The notes beneath the pieces were generated by a model. That model did no database searches. It was not told the DNA's origin and worked only from the letters and a program-made list of their open reading frames with translations. 64,000 bases of DNA from Streptomyces sp. NRRL S-1022 (GTDB taxonomy: Bacteria > Actinomycetota > Actinomycetes > Streptomycetales > Streptomycetaceae). This document shows positions 1 through 7,203 of this stretch, one piece after another. Every line of letters begins with the position of its first letter. Position 1 is the stretch's first letter. The DNA lies in contig NZ_JOIU01000020.1 in assembly GCF_000720135.1 (NCBI RefSeq), forward strand, positions 88,913 to 152,912, read 5' to 3'. A program made the translations under genes and the position numbers.

Positions 1-16
1 GAGCGCACGCTGTGAC

Positions 17-409
17 TCAGCGGCCACCGCGCGCGTCGGCCCTGCCGCGTTCGTAGCGGCGGACACGCCGGTACCCGGTCAGCTGGCCGTCGGGGTCCAG
101 CTCGACCTGGTAGCTCGCCATCAGGCTCATGGTGTCGGGGACCCGGGCGAGTTCCAGGACTTCGACCTCCAGGGACCAGCCGTCGTCGGTCTCCTCGAAG
201 GAGGAGACGGATTCCGGGGCGAGGCCGGTGAGCTCGGCGAGCTGGCTGCGCGCCTGGCGCAGCACCTCCATGGGGGTCGGTCGCCGGCTGTGGGTCTCGC
301 GGTGGGTACCGCCCTGCGTCTTGTGCGTGTTGTCGGAGTTCTGGGAGTGCTGAGAGTCCTGTGCTTTCTGTGAACTCTGTGAGCTTGAAGTGTTGTTTGT
401 GTTCGACAT
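17..409 (-). CDS. gvpO: Gas vesicle protein GvpO
   Basis: 130-residue protein of the GvpO family, an accessory protein of gas-vesicle gene clusters in actinomycetes and haloarchaea. The first 50 residues are Ser/Asn/Gln/His-rich and probably disordered. The conserved domain follows (about residues 45-122), from PTPMEVLRQARSQL through GWSLEVEVLELARVPD to GYRRVRRYERG, which is the family core. An upstream in-frame ATG at 451 exists, but the ATG at 409 has a GGGGAGAGG ribosome binding site just before it and gives the usual N-terminus. It lies 45 bp downstream of the polymerase-domain gene on the same strand, so the two may be co-transcribed. In streptomycetes gvpO usually heads the gvp operon, so structural gvp genes are expected beyond the left edge. 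Family assignment is firm; its molecular function is not known from sequence. Confidence 0.9.
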   Translation of the reverse strand: MSNTNNTSSSQSSQKAQDSQHSQNSDNTHKTQGGTHRETHSRRPTPMEVLRQARSQLAELTGLAPESVSSFEETDDGWSLEVEVLELARVPDTMSLMASYQVELDPDGQLTGYRRVRRYERGRADARGGR

Positions 410-454
410 GGCCACCTCTCCCCTGCGTGTGGCCGTTCCTCCCTTGGCCAAACC

Positions 455-1390
455 TCAGGAGCGCATGTCATCGAGACGGCGTCGGGCCGGGGCCAGGGAG
501 CGGCCACGGTGGGGCAGGTCGCCCCACGGCTCCGTCCGGGCCTGGTCGACGGCGTCGGTGATGCTCCACCGGCGGGCGTCCAGTGCCGGATCGTCCACCT
601 GCTTCCAGGCTAGGGGCACGGCGACCGGGGCGCCCGGGCGGGCGCGCACGGTGTAGGGGGCGACGGCGGTCTGGGCGTAGCCGTTGCGCTGTACGTCCAG
701 GTAGAGGCGGCCGGCCCGGTCCTGTTTGCGGGCGGCGGTGGTGAGCCGGTCGGGGGCCCGGGAGGCGGCGAGCGCGGCGACGTCGTGGGCGAACCGGCGG
801 ACTTCGTCGAAGTCGTGGCGGCCGTCCAGCGGGACGACGAGGTGCAGGCCGCGTGAGCCGGTGATCATGGGTGCCGCGGGCAGGCCCAGGTCGTCCAGCA
901 GCTCGCGCATCCGGTGGGCCGCGTCCCGGACGGCGGTGAAGTCGTCGTCTGCCGGGTCGAGGTCGAAGACGAGCCGGTCGGGGTGGTGGGGGCCGCCGGC
1001 CCGGTCGGTGCGGGAGAGCCAGCGGTGCAGGGTGACGCAGGCCTGGCCGGCGAGGTGGAGGAGGGTGGCGGTGTCGTCGCAGACGACGTGTGTGACGGTG
1101 CCGCCCTCCTTGGCGACCTGGACGCGGGTGATCCAGTCCGGGTAGTGCTCCGGGGTGTTCTTCTGCCAGAACCTCGGGCCGTCGATGCCGTCCGGGCAGC
1201 GTTCCAGGGTCAGCGGGCGGCCCCGCAGGTGCGGCAGGAGGTACGGCGCGACGGACCGGTAGTAGTCGGCGAGGTCGCCTTTGGTGTACTGCCCGGTGCC
1301 CCCGCGGCCGGGGAAGAGCACCTTCCCCGGCCGCTGGATCTCCACTGTGCGGCGGCCCGCCCGGATGGTCCGGGCGTCGCCGCGGGTCAT
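455..1390 (-). CDS. LigD-type polymerase/primase domain protein (NHEJ family)
   Basis: 311-residue protein matching the stand-alone polymerase domain of bacterial ligase D, an archaeo-eukaryotic primase-like enzyme that fills and extends DNA ends in non-homologous end joining. Visible motifs are the N-terminal GKVLFPGRGG and YTKGDLADYY segments, RCPDGIDGPRFWQKN, the metal-binding LVFDLDPADDD, GSRGLHLVVPL, and YLDVQRNGYAQTAVAPY. No ligase or nuclease domain is attached, and no ku gene lies in the window. The ATG at 1390 overlaps the transketolase stop (ATGA), so it is probably translationally coupled to that gene. Actinobacteria often carry several such single-domain paralogues. Whether this one works with Ku or in another DNA transaction cannot be told. 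Confidence 0.9.
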   Translation of the reverse strand: MTRGDARTIRAGRRTVEIQRPGKVLFPGRGGTGQYTKGDLADYYRSVAPYLLPHLRGRPLTLERCPDGIDGPRFWQKNTPEHYPDWITRVQVAKEGGTVTHVVCDDTATLLHLAGQACVTLHRWLSRTDRAGGPHHPDRLVFDLDPADDDFTAVRDAAHRMRELLDDLGLPAAPMITGSRGLHLVVPLDGRHDFDEVRRFAHDVAALAASRAPDRLTTAARKQDRAGRLYLDVQRNGYAQTAVAPYTVRARPGAPVAVPLAWKQVDDPALDARRWSITDAVDQARTEPWGDLPHRGRSLAPARRRLDDMRS

Positions 1391-3234
1391 CGTACGACCG
1401 CCTCCTCGACCAGCATCCTGGCCGCCGCCGCGATGGCCGTGGCGTCGATGCCGGCGGCGTGGAGCTGCTCGTCGGGTGCGGCGGAGCCCGGCATGGTGCG
1501 CACGGCGAGGCGGACCAGGCGGGGCACCGGCCGGCCGTCCGCGAACGCCTCGGCGACGGCGTCCCCGATGCCGCCCTCGGGGTGGTGGTCCTCCACCGTG
1601 AGCAGGCAGCCGGTCTCCTCGGCCGCCCGGTGCAGGGTCTCGGCGTCGACGGGCTTGACCGAGTACAGGTCGATGACGCGTACCCGGATGCCGTCCGCGG
1701 CAAGCCGGTCGGCGGCGGCCAGCGCCTCGGGGACGGTGGTGCCGGCGGCGACGACGGTGAGCCGGTCGTCGTCGGCGGAGCGCAGCGTCTTGCTGCCGCC
1801 GACGGGGAACTCCTCGTCGGGGCCGTAGAGCACCGGGGTCTTGCCGCGGGAGGTGCGCAGGTAGCGGATGCCGTCCAGGCCGGCCATGGTGGCGACGAGC
1901 CGGGCGGTCTGGTTGGCGTCGCACGGGTACAGCACGGTGGAGCCGTACAGGGACCGGAACATCGCCAGGTCCTCCAGGCCCATCTGGGAGGGTCCGTCCT
2001 GTCCGATGGCGACACCGGCGTGCGAGCCGACCAGGTTGAGTCCGGATCCGCTGATGGAGGCCATGCGGACGAAGTCGTGGGCGCGGGAGAGGAAGGCGGC
2101 GAACGTGGAGGCGTAGGGCACCCAGCCGCGTGCGGCCATGCCGACGGCGGTGGCGACGAGCTGCTGCTCGGCGATGTAGCACTCGAAGAACCGGTCGGGG
2201 TGCTCCTTGGCGAACTCCTCGGTGCGGGTGGAGTCGCCGACCTCGCCGTCCAGGGCGACGACGTCGCCGCGGGCCGTGCCGAGTGCGGCGAGGGCCTTGC
2301 CGAAGGCGTCCCGTGTGGCGATCTCGTCGCCCTGGTCGTAGCGGGGCAGCCGGACGGGCTCGGTGGTCAGGGAGCGCAGTGCGGCGGCGGCCTGCGGCTC
2401 GGAGACGCGGACGTGCAGGTCGCGGGGGCCGCCGAGTTCGGCGATGGCGTCCTCGGCCTCGGGCAGTGGCTTGCCGTGCAGGCCCTCGCGGTCCTCGACG
2501 GCGGCGACGCCGCGGCCCTTGAGGGTGCGGGCGAGGATCACGGTGGGCTGTCCGGTGGTGGACAGTGCCTCGCCGTAGGCGCGGTCGATGGCGTCGACGT
2601 CGTGGCCGTCGATCTCGATGGTGTGCCAGTCGAAGGCCTGGAAGCGGCGGGCGTAGGCGTTCAGGTCGTGGCCGTGGCGGGTGGGGCCGCGCTGGCCGAG
2701 CCGGTTGACGTCCACGATGGCGATCAGGTTGTCGAGGTTCTCGTAGCCGGCGTGTTCGGCGGCCTCCCAGACGGAGCCCTCTGCGAGCTCGCTGTCGCCG
2801 CACAGCACCCATACCCGGTAGTCGGTGCGGTCCAGCCGTTTCCCGGCGAGGGCGATGCCGACGCCGACGGGCAGGCCCTGGCCGAGGGAGCCGGTGGCGG
2901 TCTCCACCCAGGGCAGGCGGCGGGGTGTCGGGTGGCCCTCCAGCCGGCTGCCGATCGTGCGGAAGGTGAGCAGTTCGCCGTCCTCGATCGCGCCGGCCGC
3001 CTTGTACGCGGCGTACAGCAGCGGTGAGGCGTGTCCCTTGGAGAGGACGAAGCGGTCGTTCGCGGGGTGTTCGGGGCGCTCGAAGTCGTAGCGCAGGTGG
3101 TTGGCGAGCAGGACGGCCAGCAGGTCGGCGGCGGACATGGAGGACGTGGGGTGCCCGGATCCCGCGGCGGCGGACGCCCGCACGCTGTCCACGCGGAGCT
3201 GCTGGCCCAGTTCGGCGAGTTCGTCGGTGTTCAT
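1387..3234 (-). CDS. tkt: Transketolase, compact form
   Basis: 615-residue thiamine-diphosphate enzyme that exchanges two-carbon units between sugar phosphates in the pentose phosphate pathway. The N-terminal domain has GSGHPTSSMSAADLLAVL and the cofactor motif GDSELAEGSVWEAAEHAGY with a downstream VDVNR. The Pyr domain follows (ATRDAFGKALAAL, then the catalytic-Glu region FFECYIAEQQLVATAVGMA), then the C-terminal domain. It is shorter than typical bacterial transketolases (about 660-690) and nearer the animal type (about 620). A GAGGAG ribosome binding site precedes the ATG. As a probable second transketolase coupled to a DNA-repair-like gene beside a gas-vesicle cluster, it is unlikely to be the only pentose-phosphate enzyme of the cell. 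Confidence 0.93.
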   Translation of the reverse strand: MNTDELAELGQQLRVDSVRASAAAGSGHPTSSMSAADLLAVLLANHLRYDFERPEHPANDRFVLSKGHASPLLYAAYKAAGAIEDGELLTFRTIGSRLEGHPTPRRLPWVETATGSLGQGLPVGVGIALAGKRLDRTDYRVWVLCGDSELAEGSVWEAAEHAGYENLDNLIAIVDVNRLGQRGPTRHGHDLNAYARRFQAFDWHTIEIDGHDVDAIDRAYGEALSTTGQPTVILARTLKGRGVAAVEDREGLHGKPLPEAEDAIAELGGPRDLHVRVSEPQAAAALRSLTTEPVRLPRYDQGDEIATRDAFGKALAALGTARGDVVALDGEVGDSTRTEEFAKEHPDRFFECYIAEQQLVATAVGMAARGWVPYASTFAAFLSRAHDFVRMASISGSGLNLVGSHAGVAIGQDGPSQMGLEDLAMFRSLYGSTVLYPCDANQTARLVATMAGLDGIRYLRTSRGKTPVLYGPDEEFPVGGSKTLRSADDDRLTVVAAGTTVPEALAAADRLAADGIRVRVIDLYSVKPVDAETLHRAAEETGCLLTVEDHHPEGGIGDAVAEAFADGRPVPRLVRLAVRTMPGSAAPDEQLHAAGIDATAIAAAARMLVEEAVVR

Positions 3235-3277
3235 GTGTCTCCTCGGTCTCCTTGCGCTGGGTCGCGCCGGGCGGCGC

Positions 3278-3550
3278 TCAGTCGGATGCGTTCGGGCGGT
3301 CCGCGGGATCGCCCGGTCCGGTGGGATCGCCCGGTCCGGCTGATTCGGGGGTGTCGGCGCGCTTGACGGGGCCGGGAGCCGGATGGTCCGGGCCGCCCTC
3401 GGCCGGCTTCCCGGCGGACTGGTTCCCGGCGGGCTCGGCGGGCTCGGCGGGCTGGTTCTTGGCCGGTTCGCCGCCGGGCTGGTTCCTGGCCGGTTCGCCG
3501 CCGGGCTGGTTCTTCGCGGGCTCGGCGGGCCGGTTGTTCTGCCGGGTCAT
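3278..3550 (-). CDS. Small Pro/Ala/Glu/Asn repeat protein
   Basis: 90-residue protein of unknown function. It begins MTRQNNRPAEP and continues with repeats of about nine residues resembling NQPGGEPAK, followed by an acidic Pro/Gly-rich tail. It has no hydrophobic segment and should be intrinsically disordered. Support for coding is an AGGAG ribosome binding site 8 nt before the ATG and the position just upstream of transketolase (43-bp gap, same strand). The low-complexity composition means the evidence is start signal and context, not homology. Longer in-frame versions beginning upstream of the ribosome binding site are probably shadow reading. Confidence 0.55.
   Translation of the reverse strand: MTRQNNRPAEPAKNQPGGEPARNQPGGEPAKNQPAEPAEPAGNQSAGKPAEGGPDHPAPGPVKRADTPESAGPGDPTGPGDPADRPNASD
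3451..3531. repeat. 27-bp tandem repeats inside the small protein gene
   Basis: Three consecutive 27-bp units start at 3451, 3478 and 3505. The first two differ at one base and the third is diverged. The unit length is a multiple of three, so copy-number change would keep the reading frame and add or remove nine residues. Confidence 0.75.
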
Positions 3551-3566
3551 GTGTCGTCTCCTGTCT

Positions 3567-3600
3567 GGACGGACGGACGGACGGACCGACGGACGGACGG
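3567..3600. repeat. GGAC tetranucleotide tract in a 5' leader
   Basis: About eight tandem GGAC units, broken once (ACCGAC), lie just upstream of the small repeat-protein gene on its leader side. The remaining stretch to 4094 is G+C-rich non-coding sequence with short duplications (GGCCCGCAGCA twice near 3680, CACCCGTACGCC-like twice near 3946 and 3966). It must hold the promoters of the leftward operon and of the rightward oxidoreductase, but I see no clear -10/-35 pair. Confidence 0.7.
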
Positions 3601-4094
3601 CCGGTCCGGTCGCGTCCGCCCGGTACCCGCGCCGGTTCGGGTGAGCCCGAGACCGACGGCGTCCAGCGGCACGGACCAGGCCCGCAGCAGGCCCGCAGCA
3701 GGCCCGACTGGACGCCATGGCACGGGAGTCGGCGTCCGGCAGCGGGCCGGCGGCGGTCCGGGGCGGCCGCCCAGGCCGACGGAGTCGTGGGCCGGGCCGG
3801 CCGGGGCGCGGGCAGCCCGGTACCCGGGGAAACCGGCGCCGGCGATCACCACGCGAGGTCGGCTCACGGTGCGCCTCCGGCGGTCGGGCTCCTCCGAGGT
3901 CTTCCGCGTAACCGGGGCAGGTGCACCCAAACGCCGGGCGGGTCACCCGTACGCCCCCGTGAGCACCCGTACGCCGAGCCCCGTCGGCACCCTCACGTCC
4001 CCGCCGGCGGGCGCCGTACCGGCGTTTCGCCCGGTCGGGCCCGGTTACCCGGCCCGGGAACGGATCAGCCGGCTTCGCCTCCGGAGGTTTTCCC

Positions 4095-5051
4095 ATGCCC
4101 GAGTACGGCTATTTCCTGGCGTGCGAGGAGCACGACCCCGCTGCCCTCGTCGAACAGGCCCGGATGGCCGAGCAGGCCGGTTTCCAGGCGCTGTGGATCT
4201 CCGACCACTACCACCCGTGGAACGACGCGCAGGGGCAGAGCGCGTTCGTGTGGTCGGTGATCGGCGCGCTGTCGGAGGCGGTGTCGCTGCCCATCGAGAC
4301 GGCGGTGACCTGCCCGACCGTGCGGATGCACCCGGCGGTCGTGGCGCAGGCCGCGGCGACCAGCGCGGTGATGACCGGGGGCCGCTTCCGGCTGGGCGTC
4401 GGCACCGGCGAGGCGCTGAACGAGCACATCCTCGGCGACCGCTGGCCCCCGACGCAGGTGCGCCTGGAGATGCTGGAGGAGGCGATCCAGGTGATGCGCC
4501 GGCTGTTCACCGGCGAGGAGGTCACCCACCACGGCACCCACTACACCGTGGAGAACGCCCGTCTGTACACCGTGCCCGACGAGCCCGTCCCGATCGACAT
4601 CTCCGGCTTCGGCCCGAAGGCGACGGCGCTGGCCGCCCGGGTGGCCGACGGTTACATCACGATGATGCCGGAGGAGGAGATGGTCACCCGGTTCCGCAAG
4701 GGCGGCGGCGGGTCCAAGCTGGTCAGCGGCGGCACGAAGGTCTGCTACGGCTCCGACCGCGACGCGTGCGTCCGTACGGTGCACAAGCTCTGGTACAACG
4801 AGCTGCTGCCCGGTGAGATGGGCCAGGTGCTGCCCTCGCCCCGGCACTTCGAGCAGCTGCAGGAGCTGGTCACCGAGGACATGGTGCGGGACAAGACGGT
4901 GTGCGGGGACGACGTGGACGAGCACGTCTCGGCCCTGCGGGCGTTCGCCGACGCCGGGTTCGACCGGGTGTACGTCAACCAGATCGGGCCGGACCAGCGC
5001 GGTTTCTTCGACTTCTACCGGACGAAGGTGCTGCCGCAGCTGACCGGGTGA
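4095..5051 (+). CDS. LLM-class F420-dependent oxidoreductase (G6PD-like)
   Basis: 318-residue luciferase-like TIM-barrel protein. The sequence shows family features along its length: MPEYGYFLACEEHDP at the N-terminus, WISDHYHPWNDAQGQSAFVW, GGRFRLGVGTGEALNEHI near residues 95-112, and GFGPKATALAARVADGY around residue 170. This matches the subfamily of F420-dependent glucose-6-phosphate-dehydrogenase-like proteins common in actinobacteria. Such enzymes use the deazaflavin F420 for hydride transfer; the substrate here is unknown. The gene stands alone on the plus strand and is followed by a hairpin terminator at 5078-5103 that separates it from convergent genes. F420 rather than FMN use is inferred from the subfamily. 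Confidence 0.85.
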   Translation: MPEYGYFLACEEHDPAALVEQARMAEQAGFQALWISDHYHPWNDAQGQSAFVWSVIGALSEAVSLPIETAVTCPTVRMHPAVVAQAAATSAVMTGGRFRLGVGTGEALNEHILGDRWPPTQVRLEMLEEAIQVMRRLFTGEEVTHHGTHYTVENARLYTVPDEPVPIDISGFGPKATALAARVADGYITMMPEEEMVTRFRKGGGGSKLVSGGTKVCYGSDRDACVRTVHKLWYNELLPGEMGQVLPSPRHFEQLQELVTEDMVRDKTVCGDDVDEHVSALRAFADAGFDRVYVNQIGPDQRGFFDFYRTKVLPQLTG

Positions 5052-5077
5052 GCGGGAGCGTCCGGGAGGCAGGGACG

Positions 5078-5103
5078 AGGGGCGGGGCGGGCGCCCCGCC
5101 CCT
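5078..5103. terminator. Hairpin between convergent genes
   Basis: Perfect 11-bp inverted repeat (AGGGGCGGGGC and its complement) around a GGGC loop, placed between the stop of the oxidoreductase and the stop of the convergent holin-like gene. There is no U-run, as is common in streptomycetes. Confidence 0.65.
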
Positions 5104-5146
5104 TCGCTGTGGGGCCCTCGCTTCCTTCGCTGCAGGGCCCGCGCCG

Positions 5147-5599
5147 TCAGGCCCTGTGGTGCGGGCCGTCGGGGTCGAGGGGGGTCTCGGGCGGGGTCTG
5201 CGGCATCGGCGGGTACGGCATGCCGAGGCCGCTCGGCGGGATGCCCGGCGCGGTACCGCCGAGCACGCGGTGCGCGGAGTGGTGGTCGTGGTCGTGGTCG
5301 TGGCCGTGGCCGGAGTGGGCGGCGCCGCGCAGGGCGTACGCCACCACGCCCAGGAGCGCCGCGGTGATCAGTGCCGCGGCCCAGCCGGGCAGTCCGATCG
5401 CCAGGGCGAGGCCGACGGCGAGGGCCACCGCGCCGCCCGCGTACAGGGCGGCGGCGCCCGACGCGGCGTAGAGCACGGCGGTGCGGCGCCGCTTGCGCGA
5501 CTGCTCGCGCAGTTCGTCGCGTACCGTCTCGCGAGCCACCTGAGCCAGTTCTTCGACGAGGTGCTTGTCCAGATGTTCCAGGTGATCAAAGCGGTCCAT
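5147..5599 (-). CDS. Holin-X-like small membrane protein with His-rich tail
   Basis: 150-residue protein with a charged helical N-terminus (MDRFDHLEHLDKHL, then a basic stretch around REQSRKRRR) and two adjacent hydrophobic segments (about residues 42-70 and 74-92). The His/Asp-rich cluster HSGHGHDHDHDHHSAH follows at about 95-110, and the tail is Pro-rich. The N-terminal half resembles the actinobacterial phage-holin-family (Holin-X) membrane proteins, which are chromosomal and mostly not phage genes. The His/Asp tail could bind divalent metal; this is inference from composition. It is a single gene between convergent and same-strand neighbours. No lysis function should be assumed, because no endolysin or phage gene is near. 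Confidence 0.65.
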   Translation of the reverse strand: MDRFDHLEHLDKHLVEELAQVARETVRDELREQSRKRRRTAVLYAASGAAALYAGGAVALAVGLALAIGLPGWAAALITAALLGVVAYALRGAAHSGHGHDHDHDHHSAHRVLGGTAPGIPPSGLGMPYPPMPQTPPETPLDPDGPHHRA

Positions 5600-5698
5600 A
5601 CACCTGCGGGTACCCGGCGTGCACAGGGGGTAACGCCGGGGGGGCAGCGGGCCGGCGGTGTCCGCACGGCGCGGCGGTCTTCGCGTGCGCCGCGCGGT

Positions 5699-6262
5699 TC
5701 AGCGCGGCCGGGCCGCTCCGCCGCGCATCTCCACGGTGAGGGCCCAGCGCTCGTGGTCGCGCCAGGCGCCGTCGATGTGGATCATGTCCGGGGAGAAGCC
5801 CTCCAGGCGGAAGCCGGCGCCCCGGGCGAGGGCGATGGAGGCGGCGTTGCCGGGCTGGACGTTGATCTCCAGCCGGTGCAGGCCCAGCGGCCCGAACGCG
5901 TACCCGATCACCAGCTCCATGCCTTCGCGCATCAGGCCCCGCCCGGCCGCGTGCGCGAAGGCGCCGTAGCCGAGGGCACCGCACTGGAAGCCGCCCCGCA
6001 CGATGTTGTTGATGTTGATGAAGCCGGCGATGGCGCCGCTGTCCTTCTCGCACACCAGGAAGCCGGCCCGGTCCGGGTCCGCGACGAGCCGGCCGGCGTA
6101 GTCGGCGTACGCCTCGTCGCTGTCCGGCGGGAACAGCCACGGCCGGTGCAGGTCCTTGCTCTCCCGGGCACGTGCGGTGAACTCGGGGCCGTCCTCGGGG
6201 GTGAAGGGGCGGATGGCGACGCGGGGGCCCTCGGCGAGGCGGCTGGACGGGGGGTGCGGCAT
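5699..6262 (-). CDS. GNAT family N-acetyltransferase (RimJ/RimL-like)
   Basis: 187-residue acetyltransferase. The N-terminal strand VAIRPFTPEDGPEF, the central GFININNIVRGG and the cofactor region ALGYGAFAHAAGRGLMREGM (about 95-115) precede LHRLEINVQPGNAASIALAR and GFRLEGFSPDM, the C-terminal signature of Rim-type protein or small-molecule acetyltransferases. It begins 17 bp after the LD-carboxypeptidase gene and is the last member of the minus-strand peptidase operon. The substrate is unknown; a peptide or amino-acid amine would fit the operon. Confidence 0.85.
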   Translation of the reverse strand: MPHPPSSRLAEGPRVAIRPFTPEDGPEFTARARESKDLHRPWLFPPDSDEAYADYAGRLVADPDRAGFLVCEKDSGAIAGFININNIVRGGFQCGALGYGAFAHAAGRGLMREGMELVIGYAFGPLGLHRLEINVQPGNAASIALARGAGFRLEGFSPDMIHIDGAWRDHERWALTVEMRGGAARPR

Positions 6263-6279
6263 GCGGCCAGCCTACGGCG

Positions 6280-7203
6280 TCAGCGCAGCGCCGGCTCGTG
6301 CAGCGTCAACGTGCCGGTGTCCGCGTCGAGTTCGGCCGGCACCCCGAAGGGGATCGTCAGTGCTCCCGCGCAGTGGCCGAAGCCGGCGTTCTCCAGGACC
6401 GGCACCCCTAGTCCGCCGAGGCGGTCGGCGAGGACCGGTCGCAGCCGGTCGTAGTCCCCGCACCGCTCCCAGGAGCCGAGCAGCACCCCGCGTACCCCGT
6501 CCAGCCAGCCTGAGCGCAGGAGTTGGGTGAGGTACCGGTCCAGCCGGTACGGCTCCTCGCCCACGTCCTCCAGGCAGAGCAGTCCGCCGTCGGCGGAGGG
6601 CCGGGCGTGGGGGGTGCCGAGGCCGGTGGCGAGCAGGCTGGGGCAGCCGCCGAGGGTGACGCCGCGGGCGCGGCCGGGTAGCAGGGCGGTGCCGCCGGAG
6701 GTGACGGTGCGGACCGTCTCGGGGGCGAAGAGGGTGGCCCGCAGGTGGTCCTGGGCGCGGGCGTTCTTGATGAAGTCGATGCCGGCCGCCATCGGCCCGT
6801 AGAGCGTGACCAGGCCCAGGCGGGTGGCGATGGCCTCGTGCAGCACGGTGATGTCGCTGAAGCCGACGAAGACCTTCGGTCCGGCCGCGCGCAGGGCGTC
6901 CCAGTCGAGCAGGTCGATCATGCGCTGGACGCCGTAACCGCCGCGGGCGCACAGCACGGCGTCCACGGCGGGGTCGCACCAGGCGTTCTGGAAGTCGGCG
7001 GCGCGGTCGGCGTCGGTGCCGGCGAGGTAGCCGAACTCGGGGTGCCGGTCCAGGACGTGGGGGGCGGCCACCGGGTCGAGGTCCCAGCCGCGCAGCACGT
7101 CGAGGCCCGCCTGCAGCCGCTCCTCGGGCACGGGTCCGCTGGGGGCGACGACGGCGACGCGTGCGCCGGGGGCGAGCCGGTGCGGGCGCTGGAGTTCCTT
7201 CAC
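6280..7203 (-). CDS. LD-carboxypeptidase (peptidase family S66)
   Basis: 307-residue enzyme of the LD-carboxypeptidase A family, which removes the terminal D-Ala from murein tetrapeptides during cell-wall recycling; relatives such as MccF detoxify peptide antibiotics. Visible features are ARVAVVAPSGPVPEERL at the N-terminus, CARGGYGVQRMIDLLDW, the nucleophile region VGFSDITVLHEAI (Ser in place of the usual G-x-S-D-x-T context), and NAGFGHCAGALTIPFG carrying the likely catalytic His. It starts with GTG at 7203, overlapping the upstream S9 peptidase stop by 4 bp (GTGA), so translation is probably coupled. No signal peptide is seen, so it is cytoplasmic. Confidence 0.88.
   Translation of the reverse strand: MKELQRPHRLAPGARVAVVAPSGPVPEERLQAGLDVLRGWDLDPVAAPHVLDRHPEFGYLAGTDADRAADFQNAWCDPAVDAVLCARGGYGVQRMIDLLDWDALRAAGPKVFVGFSDITVLHEAIATRLGLVTLYGPMAAGIDFIKNARAQDHLRATLFAPETVRTVTSGGTALLPGRARGVTLGGCPSLLATGLGTPHARPSADGGLLCLEDVGEEPYRLDRYLTQLLRSGWLDGVRGVLLGSWERCGDYDRLRPVLADRLGGLGVPVLENAGFGHCAGALTIPFGVPAELDADTGTLTLHEPALR

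Noticed and set aside
5147..5599. A prophage remnant
   Set aside because: The protein resembles a chromosomal actinobacterial holin-like family only. No integrase, capsid, endolysin or attachment-site repeat was seen nearby.
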